Program-made: the position numbers and the translations under genes
NCBI GenBank assembly: GCA_913775095.1
Contig: CAJYIW010000008.1
Coordinates: forward strand, 1-64,000
Origin: an uncultured Siphonobacter sp.
GTDB lineage: Bacteria > Bacteroidota > Bacteroidia > Cytophagales > Spirosomataceae
DNA: 64,000 bases
Direction: 5' to 3'
Notes under the pieces: generated by a model
Database searches by the model: none
Told to the model about the DNA's origin: nothing
The model's input: the letters and a program-made list of their open reading frames with translations, nothing else
Part shown: piece by piece, positions 41,018-50,405 of the stretch
How the letters are laid out: each line of letters begins with the position of its first letter
How positions within the stretch are numbered: position 1 is the stretch's first letter

Positions 41018-41069
41018 TCTTATCAACTTCCCGAAAGTTCTAAAACTTTCGGGAAGTTGATAAGATTAG
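41014..41069. terminator. 26-bp perfect hairpin between convergent genes
   Basis: A perfect 26-bp stem (41014-41039 / 41044-41069) with a CTAA loop. The left arm contains the HxlR stop codon, and the right arm ends 4 bases before the uvrB stop. It is an unusually long stem for a bidirectional terminator. Confidence 0.85.
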
Positions 41070-41073
41070 ATTA

Positions 41074-43089
41074 TTACAACATCTTCTTCAAACCCATCAT
41101 TTCATCCCGCAGCTTGGCGGCGTTCATAAAGTCGAGTTCTTTGGCGGCCTGCTCCATTTCTTTCTGCACCTGTTTGATGCGTTCGTTAATGGCATCTTTA
41201 TCCATATAGGCCATGACGGGGTCAGCGGCCAGCGAAACTTCCTGCGGTTCAACGTAGTAATTTCTAGAAGGCTTGCCCATGACATCGGCAATGCTGGTTT
41301 GCTCCAGAATCATATCCTTCGATTTACGAACTGTCCGGGGAGTAATGCCATTATCGGCGTTGTATTCCATCTGCAAAGCCCGGCGGCGGGCCGTTTCATT
41401 GATAGCCCTTTCCATGGAACCAGTAATCCGGTCGGCGTACATCAATACCTTACCCCGATCATTCCGGGCCGCCCGGCCAATGGTCTGAATCAGCGAGCGA
41501 ATATCCCGCAGGAAACCCTCCTTATCGGCATCCATGATGGCAACCAGCGAAACTTCGGGTAAATCCAATCCTTCCCGCAACAGGTTCACCCCTACCAGTA
41601 CGTCAAAAACACCCAATCGTAACTCCCGCAGAATTTCCACCCGCTCGAGCGTCTTTACTTCGGAGTGAATGTAGCGACATTTTACGCCCACCCGATCCAG
41701 ATACTTGGAAAGCTCCTCCGCCATTCGTTTGGTCAGCGTCGTGACCAATACCCGTTCTTCGCGTTTGATACGATCGTGAATTTCATCCAGCAAATCATCA
41801 ATCTGGTTAATACTGGGGCGAACTTCAATTTCCGGATCCAGCAGACCCGTCGGGCGAATGATCTGTTCTACTACTACCCCTTCACTGCGACGAAGTTCAT
41901 AATCAGCCGGTGTTGCCGAAACATAAATCGTCTGGGCAGCCATGCCTTCAAATTCCTGAAAAGTTAAGGGTCGGTTATCCAGTGCACTGGGCAGACGGAA
42001 ACCATAATCCACCAGAGCTTCCTTACGGGAGCGGTCACCGCCCCACATGGCCCGAATTTGCGGAACCGTTACGTGACTCTCGTCGATCACCATGAGGTAA
42101 TCGTCGGGGAAAAAGTCGAGCAAGCAGAAAGGTCGCTGACCGGGCAGACGGCGGTCAAAATATCGGGAGTAGTTCTCAATTCCTGAGCAATACCCTAACT
42201 CCCGCATCATTTCCATGTCAAATTCCGTGCGTTGCTTGATGCGATCCGCTTCCTGCAAACGAAGTTCTTTCTCAAAAAACTTGATCTGCTCGACCATGTC
42301 ATCCTGAATTTCGTGCATGGCATTGGCCAGCGTGTCGCGTCCCGTCACAAAAAGATTGGCGGGAAAAATAGCTACGCGGTTTTCTTCACCAATTTTCTTC
42401 CCGGAAGCGGGATCAATCCGGTGAATGGCTTCAATTTCGTCCCCAAAAAAGATGAACCGATAGCCAAACTCCGCGTAGGGTAAATGCACGTCTACCGTGT
42501 CTCCCTTGACCCGGAAGGTTCCTCTGGCAAAGTCGGCTTCCGTTCGGGAATATAAAATTTCTACCAGCCGGTACAGAAACTGGTTACGAGAGTATAATTC
42601 TCCCACGCCTACCCGCATGATACTCTTGCGGAACTCGTCCGGGTTACCCATACCGTAGATACAGGAAACGGACGCCACGACAATGACATCCCTCCGACCG
42701 GACATTAACGCAGACGTAGCCGAGAGGCGAAGCTTGTCAATCTCCTGGTTGATGGCGAGGTCTTTCTCAATGTAGGTGTTCGTGGTAGCAATGTAGGCCT
42801 CGGGCTGGTAGTAGTCGTAGTAACTAATGAAATACTCAACGGCGTTATTAGGGAAAAACTGCTTGAATTCGCCGTATAGCTGAGCCGCCAGCGTCTTATT
42901 ATGACTAAGAATCAGCGTGGGGCGGTTGATCTCTTTAATAACATTTGCAACGGTAAAGGTTTTTCCCGATCCGGTTACCCCCAGTAATACCTGAGCTGGT
43001 TCATCCCGGTTGATCCCTTCAATGAGTTGCTGAATGGCTTTGGGCTGGTCACCCGTGGGCTGGTATTCAGAGGTTAATTCAAAATTCAT
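41074..43089 (-). CDS. uvrB: UvrABC excision nuclease subunit B
   Basis: The damage-verification helicase of nucleotide excision repair, 671 residues. Walker A is LGVTGSGKT (residues 38-46), and the beta-hairpin YYDYYQPEAY is intact. The DEAD-like DESHVT, the YVSATP motif, RPTGLLDPEI, helicase motif VI QTIGRAARN and the C-terminal UvrC-binding UVR motif (MEQAAKELDFMNAAKLRDEM) are also present. The frame extends nine codons upstream to 43116, but the ATG at 43089 (MNFELTSEYQPTGDQ) matches the family. Confidence 0.97.
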   Translation of the reverse strand: MNFELTSEYQPTGDQPKAIQQLIEGINRDEPAQVLLGVTGSGKTFTVANVIKEINRPTLILSHNKTLAAQLYGEFKQFFPNNAVEYFISYYDYYQPEAYIATTNTYIEKDLAINQEIDKLRLSATSALMSGRRDVIVVASVSCIYGMGNPDEFRKSIMRVGVGELYSRNQFLYRLVEILYSRTEADFARGTFRVKGDTVDVHLPYAEFGYRFIFFGDEIEAIHRIDPASGKKIGEENRVAIFPANLFVTGRDTLANAMHEIQDDMVEQIKFFEKELRLQEADRIKQRTEFDMEMMRELGYCSGIENYSRYFDRRLPGQRPFCLLDFFPDDYLMVIDESHVTVPQIRAMWGGDRSRKEALVDYGFRLPSALDNRPLTFQEFEGMAAQTIYVSATPADYELRRSEGVVVEQIIRPTGLLDPEIEVRPSINQIDDLLDEIHDRIKREERVLVTTLTKRMAEELSKYLDRVGVKCRYIHSEVKTLERVEILRELRLGVFDVLVGVNLLREGLDLPEVSLVAIMDADKEGFLRDIRSLIQTIGRAARNDRGKVLMYADRITGSMERAINETARRRALQMEYNADNGITPRTVRKSKDMILEQTSIADVMGKPSRNYYVEPQEVSLAADPVMAYMDKDAINERIKQVQKEMEQAAKELDFMNAAKLRDEMMGLKKML

Positions 43090-43289
43090 GGCGTTCGGTT
43101 CAGCTTCTTTATACAAAAAATCGATCAGGAACAGGGGCCCTTTTCGAATCAGTGAAACTACTAAAAAATGGCCGGAAAGACAGCGTTCGGGCCATCCAGA
43201 CAGTAACGCCTAAAAAAGCCTTTCCATTCCAACTTTTTGAAAAAACTTAGGGTCTGGGTTATACTTGTCGTTTACCCTGCACCGTCCTT

Positions 43290-44246
43290 ATGAAATACGT
43301 TTATTACCTCTGTTTACTGGGAGCTTTAGTTACTAGTTTGAGCAGTTGCCAAACCGTCTACAACTATCGCCTCGGAGCGGGCCTGCACGCTCATGATCTG
43401 ATTTATCAGCCGAAACCCTTTGCTCCGAAAGACAGTAGCGTAAACTCAGCCTGGTACGTGGGCGGTGTTTATACTGTGGGCAATGGATATAAAGGAGCGA
43501 TGGATATCAAAAACAATGGGTATAAGTTTGGTTTACTCCAGGTAAGCAGGGCCCATAGCTGGAAACACGCCAGTGTATCCTACGGAGCCTTTGGATTTCT
43601 GGGTAGTTACGCGATTGCTAAATACAATTTTGCGGAATACGATACCGTCAGAACTTCTGATCCATCCTCGCCGCCGAACCTGACCACTTACGACTACATC
43701 CGGAAACCCAGTGCCTACGCAGGCACGTATCATTTTCAGGGCTGGGGGCTGCGGGGGAGTGCTCACCTGAATGCGATTATCGGAAGAGGTAGAAAAACGA
43801 ACTGGCGTTATCTGGGGCTGGAATGGGCTCATAGTCAGGAATACGGATCGTTGTATGACATTCGGCAGCAAATTCCAGAAAAGACCATCTATCGATATAA
43901 CCAGCCCTATAAATTTAATCAACGGGCTACGTATGTGGATAACTGGATCGTTGCTCGTTCTCGGGGTTTGACTACGCTGGCACTTTCCAGCGAGATGGTT
44001 TTTAATAATTACCCCCGCCATCAGGGGGCCGTAATCATTAAAGGCACCTGGGGAAAAGCCATCAATGCTGATTATAGTGGAACCCGGTGGTTCGATGTTT
44101 CCAGTATCATGCTGGGTATTCAGGCTAACGAACATCTGGTTTCACTCACCGTAGGCAACATCACCCAAAAGGCGGGCGTTCAGTTGGGTTATACTTACCG
44201 GCTGGGTGCCTATAAAAACAGGAAAAAGCGAGCCAGTATGCACTAG
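43290..44246 (+). CDS. Hypothetical lipoprotein, outer-membrane-like
   Basis: A 318-residue protein with signal peptide and lipobox (SLSSC, Cys20). The mature part is rich in aromatic, alternating polar/hydrophobic strands (YVGGVYTVGNGYKGAMDI, ASVSYGAFGFLGSYAIAKY) and ends with a strand (AGVQLGYTYRLG) and a basic tail. This suggests a beta-rich, barrel-like surface lipoprotein. No family is recognised. It stands alone in the plus direction between uvrB and asd, which both run the other way. Confidence 0.75.
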   Translation: MKYVYYLCLLGALVTSLSSCQTVYNYRLGAGLHAHDLIYQPKPFAPKDSSVNSAWYVGGVYTVGNGYKGAMDIKNNGYKFGLLQVSRAHSWKHASVSYGAFGFLGSYAIAKYNFAEYDTVRTSDPSSPPNLTTYDYIRKPSAYAGTYHFQGWGLRGSAHLNAIIGRGRKTNWRYLGLEWAHSQEYGSLYDIRQQIPEKTIYRYNQPYKFNQRATYVDNWIVARSRGLTTLALSSEMVFNNYPRHQGAVIIKGTWGKAINADYSGTRWFDVSSIMLGIQANEHLVSLTVGNITQKAGVQLGYTYRLGAYKNRKKRASMH

Positions 44247-44273
44247 CCCGCTTTCTCGAAAGGAATATCTGTC

Positions 44274-45266
44274 TTATACTAACTCATTCGTATTCAGGAA
44301 TTCAGCGATCTGAACGGCGTTCGTTGCAGCACCTTTACGCAGGTTATCCGCCACGATCCATAAGTTCAGGGTGTTGGGCTGAGATTCGTCCCGACGGATA
44401 CGACCTACGAAGGTTTCGTCTTTGCCGTGAGCCGTTAATGGCATGGGATATACCTGATTTTTGGGATCATCCTGAACCACAACCCCGGGAGCTTTTTCCA
44501 GAATGGCCCGTACTTCTTCCAGATCGAAATCGTTTTCGAACTCGATATTTACGGCCTCCGAGTGACCCCCAATCGTAGGAATACGTACCGTTGTGGCCGT
44601 TACCGCAATGGATTCATCACCCATGATTTTTTTGGTTTCATTCACCATTTTCATTTCCTCTTTCGTGTAACCGTTATCCAGGAATACGTCGATGTGGGGA
44701 AGTACGTTCAGGTCGATGGGGTGAGGATATACTTTCTTCACGGTATCATCGCCTTTACGTTCGGCAAACAACTGATCAACTGCCGCTTTCCCCGTACCCG
44801 TTACCGACTGATACGTTGAAACCACGACGCGTTTGATTTTATACTGCTGGTGCAGGGGGTTCAGCACCACCACCATCTGAATGGTTGAACAGTTGGGGTT
44901 AGCGATGATCTTATCTTCTTTCGTCAGCGTGTGAGCGTTGATTTCGGGAACTACGAGTTTTTTCGTAGGGTCCATCCGCCAGGCTGAGGAGTTATCAATC
45001 ACGAAAATGCCTGCTTCCGCAAATTTGGGAGCCAGCTCCAGAGAAGTACTGCCACCCGCCGAGAAAATGGCGATGGCGGGTTTGGCCGCAATGGCGTCTT
45101 CAAAACCAACAATGGTATATTCCTGCCCCTTGAAGCTTACTTTCTTACCCACAGAACGCTCGGAAGCGACCGGAATGAGTTCGGTGATGGGGAAGTTACG
45201 TTCTTCCAGTACTTTTAACATCTCACCACCCACAAGGCCGGTGGCTCCAACTACAGCAACTTTCAT
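44274..45266 (-). CDS. asd: Aspartate-semialdehyde dehydrogenase
   Basis: The NADPH-dependent reduction of aspartyl phosphate at the branch point to lysine/diaminopimelate, methionine and threonine. The 330 residues show GATGLVGGEM (nucleotide loop, 7-16), the SAGG motif, FVIDNSSAWRMD, catalytic Cys126 in NPNCST, and the active-site region IGGHSEAVNIEFE. All motifs are intact and the length is normal. It is monocistronic by spacing, with no leader-peptide attenuator visible upstream. Confidence 0.97.
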   Translation of the reverse strand: MKVAVVGATGLVGGEMLKVLEERNFPITELIPVASERSVGKKVSFKGQEYTIVGFEDAIAAKPAIAIFSAGGSTSLELAPKFAEAGIFVIDNSSAWRMDPTKKLVVPEINAHTLTKEDKIIANPNCSTIQMVVVLNPLHQQYKIKRVVVSTYQSVTGTGKAAVDQLFAERKGDDTVKKVYPHPIDLNVLPHIDVFLDNGYTKEEMKMVNETKKIMGDESIAVTATTVRIPTIGGHSEAVNIEFENDFDLEEVRAILEKAPGVVVQDDPKNQVYPMPLTAHGKDETFVGRIRRDESQPNTLNLWIVADNLRKGAATNAVQIAEFLNTNELV

Positions 45267-45365
45267 GGTTTTGTAACGAAGAAATATAGTGAATAAATAG
45301 ATTCCTGATTGGGTAATGGGCTCATAGTCAACAGCAATTTTTGTACCAGCGTTGAGGTATGGGCA

Positions 45366-45500
45366 TAAAAAAATTCGTCACCGTGAAGGAGAGAAAACCG
45401 ACAAAACAATTCTGGCAAACGAGGGTCGAGGCCCCGCTCACTCCGAAAGTTCTATTTAATTTTCTTTGTGTTCACTGTGACGAATTGTCGAATTGGCCGC
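45366..45500 (-). ncRNA. Candidate structured small RNA downstream of 5-FCL gene
   Basis: The minus-strand segment is closed by a 16-bp terminal stem (45486-45471 with 45387-45372; 15 of 16 pair). It is followed directly by seven T, the layout of an independently ended small RNA of about 120 bases. A -7-like TTACTTTG (45507-45500; one mismatch to TAnnTTTG) lies just upstream of the 5' arm. Internal AGAAAA/TTTTCT pairing is possible. 6S RNA is often adjacent to this neighbour gene in other phyla, but the length and motifs are not diagnostic. An intergenic repeat is the main alternative. Confidence 0.45.
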
Positions 45501-45586
45501 AAAGTAAAGCGATTCTGAGTTACTGAAAAACAGTTAACCCATTTTTTTATTTTTCTTTTGGAAAGTTTGTCCAAACAAAGGCCCGC

Positions 45587-46171
45587 CTAGGGAGCAAAAT
45601 GCCAAATCTCCTGCGGAGTAATGCAGGTCGTTAAAGGCACATCGTCCGGCGTTATGTCGCTAATGAATGGCACCGGTTCGAAGAAAGATACGCCAATTTT
45701 CTGCACCTGTGGATTACATCGGAACAGAAAACGATCATAAAACCCTTTTCCATATCCCACCCGATTTCCGGCCAGATCGAACGCCAGCAAGGGAATCAGA
45801 ACGGCATCTATTTCAGTATCGGCAATCTCCGGGGAACTGCCGGGAACCGGCTCGGGAATTCCCCAGGCGTTTTCCACTATTTCCGTTTCATCCGTGAACA
45901 GGTAATGAGTCAGTCGAAAGGTCTCGGGGTTAGATCGGGAAACAACGATTTTTATTTGTGGATAACTTTCACGAACCATGTGGATAACCTGATACATATC
46001 CACTTCTTTCTTTTTCGTGATGGGTAAAAAAACGTGTAAACACTGAATAGAGCTTAATAATCCAGAAATCTTCAGTTCTTCAGTAATGCCTGCACTGTGG
46101 ATAACTAGTTCTTCACTGGTTAATAACTCCCGCTTCTGACGGAATTCTTGGCGTAGTTCTGCTTTAGTCAT
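45587..46171 (-). CDS. 5-formyltetrahydrofolate cyclo-ligase
   Basis: The ATP-dependent conversion of 5-formyl-THF to 5,10-methenyl-THF in one-carbon metabolism. The 194 residues show N-terminal basic helix MTKAELRQEFRQKRELL, a VFLPITKKKEVDM substrate loop, the VLIPLLAFDLAGNRVGYGKGFYDRFL signature (phosphate/folate site) and the EPVPFISDITP..DVPL C-terminal motif. glyA and gcvT in this window act in the same folate cycle but are not linked. A candidate small RNA lies just downstream. Confidence 0.95.
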   Translation of the reverse strand: MTKAELRQEFRQKRELLTSEELVIHSAGITEELKISGLLSSIQCLHVFLPITKKKEVDMYQVIHMVRESYPQIKIVVSRSNPETFRLTHYLFTDETEIVENAWGIPEPVPGSSPEIADTEIDAVLIPLLAFDLAGNRVGYGKGFYDRFLFRCNPQVQKIGVSFFEPVPFISDITPDDVPLTTCITPQEIWHFAP

Positions 46172-46345
46172 AGTACTGGTTTTCGGTCCAGGAATCCCTC
46201 GTCGTTCATTTCAACCTTTCTTCCTGCGTATTGACCATTGCTACTGATAAAATTCACCCCTCCATCCTTCCGCACATCTGCTAATTGAATTCGAAAGTAA
46301 AGAATTCCATTAACATTCAGTCGAACCTTCTAAATAGCCATAGTC

Positions 46346-47065
46346 ATGAAACGCTCCTTCCTTACCATCGCTGCCTTATCTGTTTTCGCTACGACAGCCT
46401 TCGCCCAGACCACTGCCGATAGCTTAGTCACATTACCTACCAAACCCGTTAAAGAAAGAAGCTGGGTTCCTGCCGTTTCAAATGGCGTAGCCTTTTCCAT
46501 TGGATTAAATGCCTTGAATGTGAAAAATTCAAACGGTATTTCGGGCTATGATCTGCGTCCGCTGGGAAGTCGATTTGTATCCGTTGGTTCTTCTCACCGT
46601 TTCCGTTTATACAAAGGCAATAAAGCCGCACTGGCCCTGAAAACGGGACTGGAAGTAAGCTGGAATAACTTCATGCTGGAGGAAAATAACCTGGTGAGTG
46701 CCGCCAATGGACAGGTTACCTTTCCTGAGGCGGGTCGTCCGTTGCAGAAAAGTAAGTTAACGGCGGCGTATCTGAATATTCCGGTGATGCCCACCGTCAT
46801 TTTCCGCCAGGGAGCCGTTTCTCAGGTGAGCTTCGGGGGTTATGCCGGCATGAGACTGGATAGTTATACCAAAGTAAAAGATCAGGACGGTACCAAGAAT
46901 CGCGATCATGGCCGTTTTTACATGAACAATGTTCGTTACGGCGTGGCTCTGGACATCTCCTTCCGTAATGCAGGTTCCTTCTTCGTTCAGTATGATCTGA
47001 ATAATGTATTCCAGGCAAACAGAGGTCCCGAAATGAGTGCCATCAACTTCGGTATTCGTTTATAA
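46346..47065 (+). CDS. Outer membrane beta-barrel protein (PorT-like)
   Basis: A 239-residue protein with a signal peptide (MKRSFLTIAALSVFATTAFAQ) and a C-terminal porin-family domain. Alternating strands are visible (FRLYKGNKAALALKTGLEVSWNNFML, SFGGYAGMRLDSYTKV, GVALDISFRNAGSFFVQYDL) and the last strand ends NFGIRL. This is typical of the small beta-barrels abundant in Bacteroidota outer membranes. It has its own terminator at 47080-47122. The cargo or partner is unknown. Confidence 0.85.
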   Translation: MKRSFLTIAALSVFATTAFAQTTADSLVTLPTKPVKERSWVPAVSNGVAFSIGLNALNVKNSNGISGYDLRPLGSRFVSVGSSHRFRLYKGNKAALALKTGLEVSWNNFMLEENNLVSAANGQVTFPEAGRPLQKSKLTAAYLNIPVMPTVIFRQGAVSQVSFGGYAGMRLDSYTKVKDQDGTKNRDHGRFYMNNVRYGVALDISFRNAGSFFVQYDLNNVFQANRGPEMSAINFGIRL

Positions 47066-47079
47066 TAAGGGTTCAACAT

Positions 47080-47122
47080 AAATAGAGAGGGCTGGTGGGT
47101 TATCCAGCAGCCCTCTCTATTT
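47080..47122. terminator. Bidirectional terminator
   Basis: A 15-bp perfect stem with arms AAATAGAGAGGGCTG and complement, inside convergent genes. Confidence 0.9.
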
Positions 47123-47138
47123 GTGTTACGATCTTTTC

Positions 47139-47777
47139 TTATCCTTCTTTCCACTGAATGGCACATCCCACGGATTTAGTCACATTCAGCATCACGGGCT
47201 TGCCCTGCAAAAGATTATTCACGGCGTTTTCCACGTATCGTTTCGTAACGCCGGCGGGGTCCTGCGAGTTGTCATCCAGTGCTCCCATATACTGCACGGT
47301 GAATTTGTCGCCTTCCCGAACCAGAATATAGACCTGCGGCGTACGGCTGGCTCCGAAGGACTTGGCTACTTTCTGGGTGTCATCAAACAAATATGGAAAG
47401 GGGTAATTTTTGGCACGGGCCCGAACCTTCATATTTTCATAGGAATCTTCTTCGTAGGCGGCGGGGTCATTCGGGTTAATGGCCAGCACCGGAAAACCCT
47501 GCGATTTATACTTCCCATCCAGGGCAATGATCCGGTCTTCGTACGCCTTTGCGTAGGGACAGTGATTGGTGGTAAAGACCACAATAACTCCTTTGCTGGA
47601 CTTAAATTCGGCTAAACTCACCAGCCGTCCTTCTACTCCTTTCAGTTCAAAATTGGCAACGGTTTCGCCAATGTTATATCCCCGCTGATCTTTCGGAAGA
47701 TCAGCCGCCTGTAGCAGATTCCAGACGCAGAGGCACATCCAGAGGCTTATATATTTTCTATAATTTTTTGTGTTCAT
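47139..47777 (-). CDS. Thioredoxin-fold (AhpC/TSA-like) exported protein
   Basis: A 212-residue redoxin-like protein with an N-terminal hydrophobic signal (SLWMCLCVWNLLQAA). The peroxiredoxin-type strand VIVVFTTNHCPYAKAYEDRI carries a single cysteine where TlpA/ResA proteins have CxxC. The cis-Pro loop is SRTPQVYIL. A second cysteine occurs near the C-terminus (SVGCAIQW). This arrangement matches the 'thioredoxin family protein' group widespread in Bacteroidota, probably a periplasmic peroxidase or reductase. Substrate unknown. Confidence 0.88.
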   Translation of the reverse strand: MNTKNYRKYISLWMCLCVWNLLQAADLPKDQRGYNIGETVANFELKGVEGRLVSLAEFKSSKGVIVVFTTNHCPYAKAYEDRIIALDGKYKSQGFPVLAINPNDPAAYEEDSYENMKVRARAKNYPFPYLFDDTQKVAKSFGASRTPQVYILVREGDKFTVQYMGALDDNSQDPAGVTKRYVENAVNNLLQGKPVMLNVTKSVGCAIQWKEG

Positions 47778-47929
47778 AGTCGTCAGGTTGTCAAAAGTGG
47801 GCCCTGCTTTTTCAGGAAAATCAGGATTCCCCGGCGGATTTATTTTTCTTTCACAAGATTATTCCTGGATCGGTTAATAACGAATACTCTTGAATATTTA
47901 TTTATTATCTTTTGAAAAACCCAGGGCTT

Positions 47930-47967
47930 CTCAAAGAAGAAGGCGACCCACGGATGGAGTCGCCTTC
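47930..47967 (-). terminator. Terminator of amino-acid permease gene
   Basis: GAAGGCGAC/GTCGCCTTC stem (9 bp) followed on the minus strand by TTCTTTG. Confidence 0.7.
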
Positions 47968-47996
47968 AATACTTTATTCATTTGATGAACAGAAGA

Positions 47997-49484
47997 TTAT
48001 TCCTGATCAGCACCGGGTTTCTGCAGCTTACTGCGGCGGACGCTATAGCCAAAGTAAATCACCAGACCCAGGGCCATCCAGACGATCAGACGAAGCCAGT
48101 TTTCCTGACCTAGTCCGTAAATCATCAGTAAGCACGTTACGGCTCCCAAAATTGGAACTACGGGAGAGAATGGCGTGCGGAAAGGACGGGGTACGTCCGG
48201 ATCCGTTTTACGCATGATCACTACCCCCAGAGACACCAGAACGAAGGCAAATAACGTACCGATACTCGTCATATCTCCTACGACATCCCCCGGAACGAAG
48301 GCGGCAAAAATACCTACGAACACGAAGAAAAGGAGGTTAGAACGGTAAGGCGTGCGGAATTTAGGGTGCAGCTGGCTGAATACCTTCGGCACCAGTCCAT
48401 CGTTAGCCATCGAGTAAAACACCCGCGACTGACCTAATAACATCACCAGAATTACGGAGGAGAAACCAGCCAGAATGGCCACGGTAATCATCGTGCCTAA
48501 CCACTGGTAATCATGCATGTATTTTTCAATGGCGTAAACTACTGAAGCTTCCTTACCGGCCGTACGGAATTCGGTATAATTAGCAATACCCGTTAATACG
48601 TGACCAAACAGAATGTAAAGAATCGTACAAACCACGAGCGAGACGAGGATACCAATGGGCATATCACGGCTGGGGTTTTTCGCTTCCTGAGCGGCGGTAG
48701 ATACGGCATCAAAACCGATGAAGGCGAAGAATACGGTACCGGCACCTCCCACAATTCCCCAGAAACCGCCAAAATCGCGGGTCACTCCGGCAGAATCGGT
48801 CACTTTGGTTGCTTCAGGAATGTAAGGCATGTGGTTCGCAGGGTTGATGTACTGCCAGCCTAAAGCAATGAACAGAACAACGATGGCCACTTTCAGAACA
48901 ACGATGACGGCATTAACGGTAGCCGACTCCTGTACTCCACGAATCAGTAATAAGGTTAGACAGAACAGGATAAGGACCGCGGGAATATTCATGATTCCCT
49001 GCGTACCTAATTCCGAAACCTGAAAGGGAGAGTGACACCATTGATAGGGTATCTCCGTACCGAAGATGGTTCCTAAGAGCTTATTCAGATACTCGGACCA
49101 GGCAATGGAAACCGTTGCTGCCCCGAGAGCGTATTCCAGTACTAAATCCCAGCCAATCGTCCAGGCGACAAACTCGCCCATGGTTGCGTATGAATACGTA
49201 TAGGCCGATCCCGCGATGGGAATCATGGAAGCAAATTCAGCATAACACAGGCCCGCCAGAGCACAACCCACAGCGGCCAGAATGAAAGAAATCGTTACGG
49301 AAGGACCGGCACTGTCAGCAGCGGCGGCAGCCGTACGTACGAAAAGACCCGCTCCGATGATGGCTCCAATTCCCAGAGCAATCAGATTTCCGGCCGTAAG
49401 TGTTCGTTTTAATGAGCCTTCCCCTGTGGCTTCCGCCTCGTTTAACAACTGTTTCAGGGGCTTTTTTACCCAAATGTTCGCCAT
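47997..49484 (-). CDS. APC-superfamily amino acid permease
   Basis: A 495-residue inner-membrane transporter with 12 or more predicted helices. The first helix carries the substrate-binding LIALGIGAIIGAGLFVRTA motif of the APC superfamily. Conserved CYAEFASMIPIAGSAYTYSYATMGE and AFIGFDAVSTAAQEAKNPSRDMPIGI segments place it among YfnA/cationic amino acid (CAT-like) permeases. It probably imports an amino acid by proton symport. It is monocistronic with its own terminator; the substrate cannot be read from sequence. Confidence 0.93.
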   Translation of the reverse strand: MANIWVKKPLKQLLNEAEATGEGSLKRTLTAGNLIALGIGAIIGAGLFVRTAAAAADSAGPSVTISFILAAVGCALAGLCYAEFASMIPIAGSAYTYSYATMGEFVAWTIGWDLVLEYALGAATVSIAWSEYLNKLLGTIFGTEIPYQWCHSPFQVSELGTQGIMNIPAVLILFCLTLLLIRGVQESATVNAVIVVLKVAIVVLFIALGWQYINPANHMPYIPEATKVTDSAGVTRDFGGFWGIVGGAGTVFFAFIGFDAVSTAAQEAKNPSRDMPIGILVSLVVCTILYILFGHVLTGIANYTEFRTAGKEASVVYAIEKYMHDYQWLGTMITVAILAGFSSVILVMLLGQSRVFYSMANDGLVPKVFSQLHPKFRTPYRSNLLFFVFVGIFAAFVPGDVVGDMTSIGTLFAFVLVSLGVVIMRKTDPDVPRPFRTPFSPVVPILGAVTCLLMIYGLGQENWLRLIVWMALGLVIYFGYSVRRSKLQKPGADQE

Positions 49485-49564
49485 ACAAATGTTCCGTTAG
49501 GAGTAAATTTTAAAATGTTGTTTAGGTTATCAATGAAGCGGCAAAATATTATTCTTCAAATATG

Positions 49565-49597
49565 CAAAAAAACAGAGCGTCACCGCAAACGCTGTTT
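49565..49597 (-). terminator. Terminator of TerC-family gene
   Basis: AAACAGCGT/ACGCTCTGTTT stem (with a 2-base bulge) followed on the minus strand by seven T. Confidence 0.75.
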
Positions 49598-49634
49598 CAT
49601 TTTTCAGTGAAGGTATTCAGATAATGAAATCGGA

Positions 49635-50405
49635 TCAGTCTTCTGTTACATGACGTTTGGGAACGTTAAACAGCAGCGAAGTAATGACGGGCACCACAAA
49701 GAGGATTACCGTGGCAATGGATACGTACAGATCGGCTTCTTCCCCTTCCAGAAATCGGCAAACGGGTGTATCTTCAAAGAATTTACAAACCGCTGAAGAC
49801 ACAAGCTTCAGTCCTAAAAGTCCGATGACCACAAAAGCAACTCCCTCCAGAAAAGGAAATTTCTCCATTAACTTCACGAAAGACTGAGCAACGAAACGCA
49901 TCGCCAGAATTCCGATGAATACCCCGATGCAGATCAGGTAAATATTATCCGTGAAAGCAACCGCCGCAAAGACGTTGTCAATGGAGAAGGCCAGATCCAT
50001 CACTTCCACCAGAGCAACCGTTGCCCAGAACTTGCCGAGCAGGCCAATGGTATTGCGGTAAAACCAGGAATCTTTTTTCTGGATTTCGTGCTCTTCTTCC
50101 ACCTGGGGTCCTTTCAAAAAGTAATGCAGGCAGAGGTACAGCAGATAAAAGCCTCCAATGGATTTCAGCCACCAGATTCCCACGAGCCATTTGGCAGCAA
50201 TGAGGCAAATTCCGCGAAAAACATAAGCCCCGATAATACCGTATTTCAGAGCTTTCTTTCGCTGGTCAGGCGATAAGTCCATGACCATCGTAGCCAGTAC
50301 GGCGGCGTTATCGACGGACAATAAACTTTCAATCAGGATTAAATTCAGGATAATAAAGCCGGCCGCTTCCAGATCATTCCCGAGTATGTGGTGTAAAAAA
50401 TCCAT
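49635..50405 (-). CDS. TerC family membrane protein
   Basis: A 256-residue integral membrane protein with about seven helices. The two TerC signatures with acidic metal ligands are IESLLSVDNAAVLATMV (helix 1) and VEVMDLAFSIDNVFAAVAF (helix 4). Family members such as Alx and MeeF export Mn(II), often to metallate secreted enzymes. In many bacteria they are controlled by the yybP-ykoY manganese riboswitch. I looked upstream (50406-50607) and see no such fold. Metal export is a family-based inference. Confidence 0.9.
   Translation of the reverse strand: MDFLHHILGNDLEAAGFIILNLILIESLLSVDNAAVLATMVMDLSPDQRKKALKYGIIGAYVFRGICLIAAKWLVGIWWLKSIGGFYLLYLCLHYFLKGPQVEEEHEIQKKDSWFYRNTIGLLGKFWATVALVEVMDLAFSIDNVFAAVAFTDNIYLICIGVFIGILAMRFVAQSFVKLMEKFPFLEGVAFVVIGLLGLKLVSSAVCKFFEDTPVCRFLEGEEADLYVSIATVILFVVPVITSLLFNVPKRHVTED

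Noticed and set aside
43533-44135. 200-codon minus-strand open frame
   Set aside because: Antisense to the 318-residue lipoprotein gene, with no recognisable protein features.
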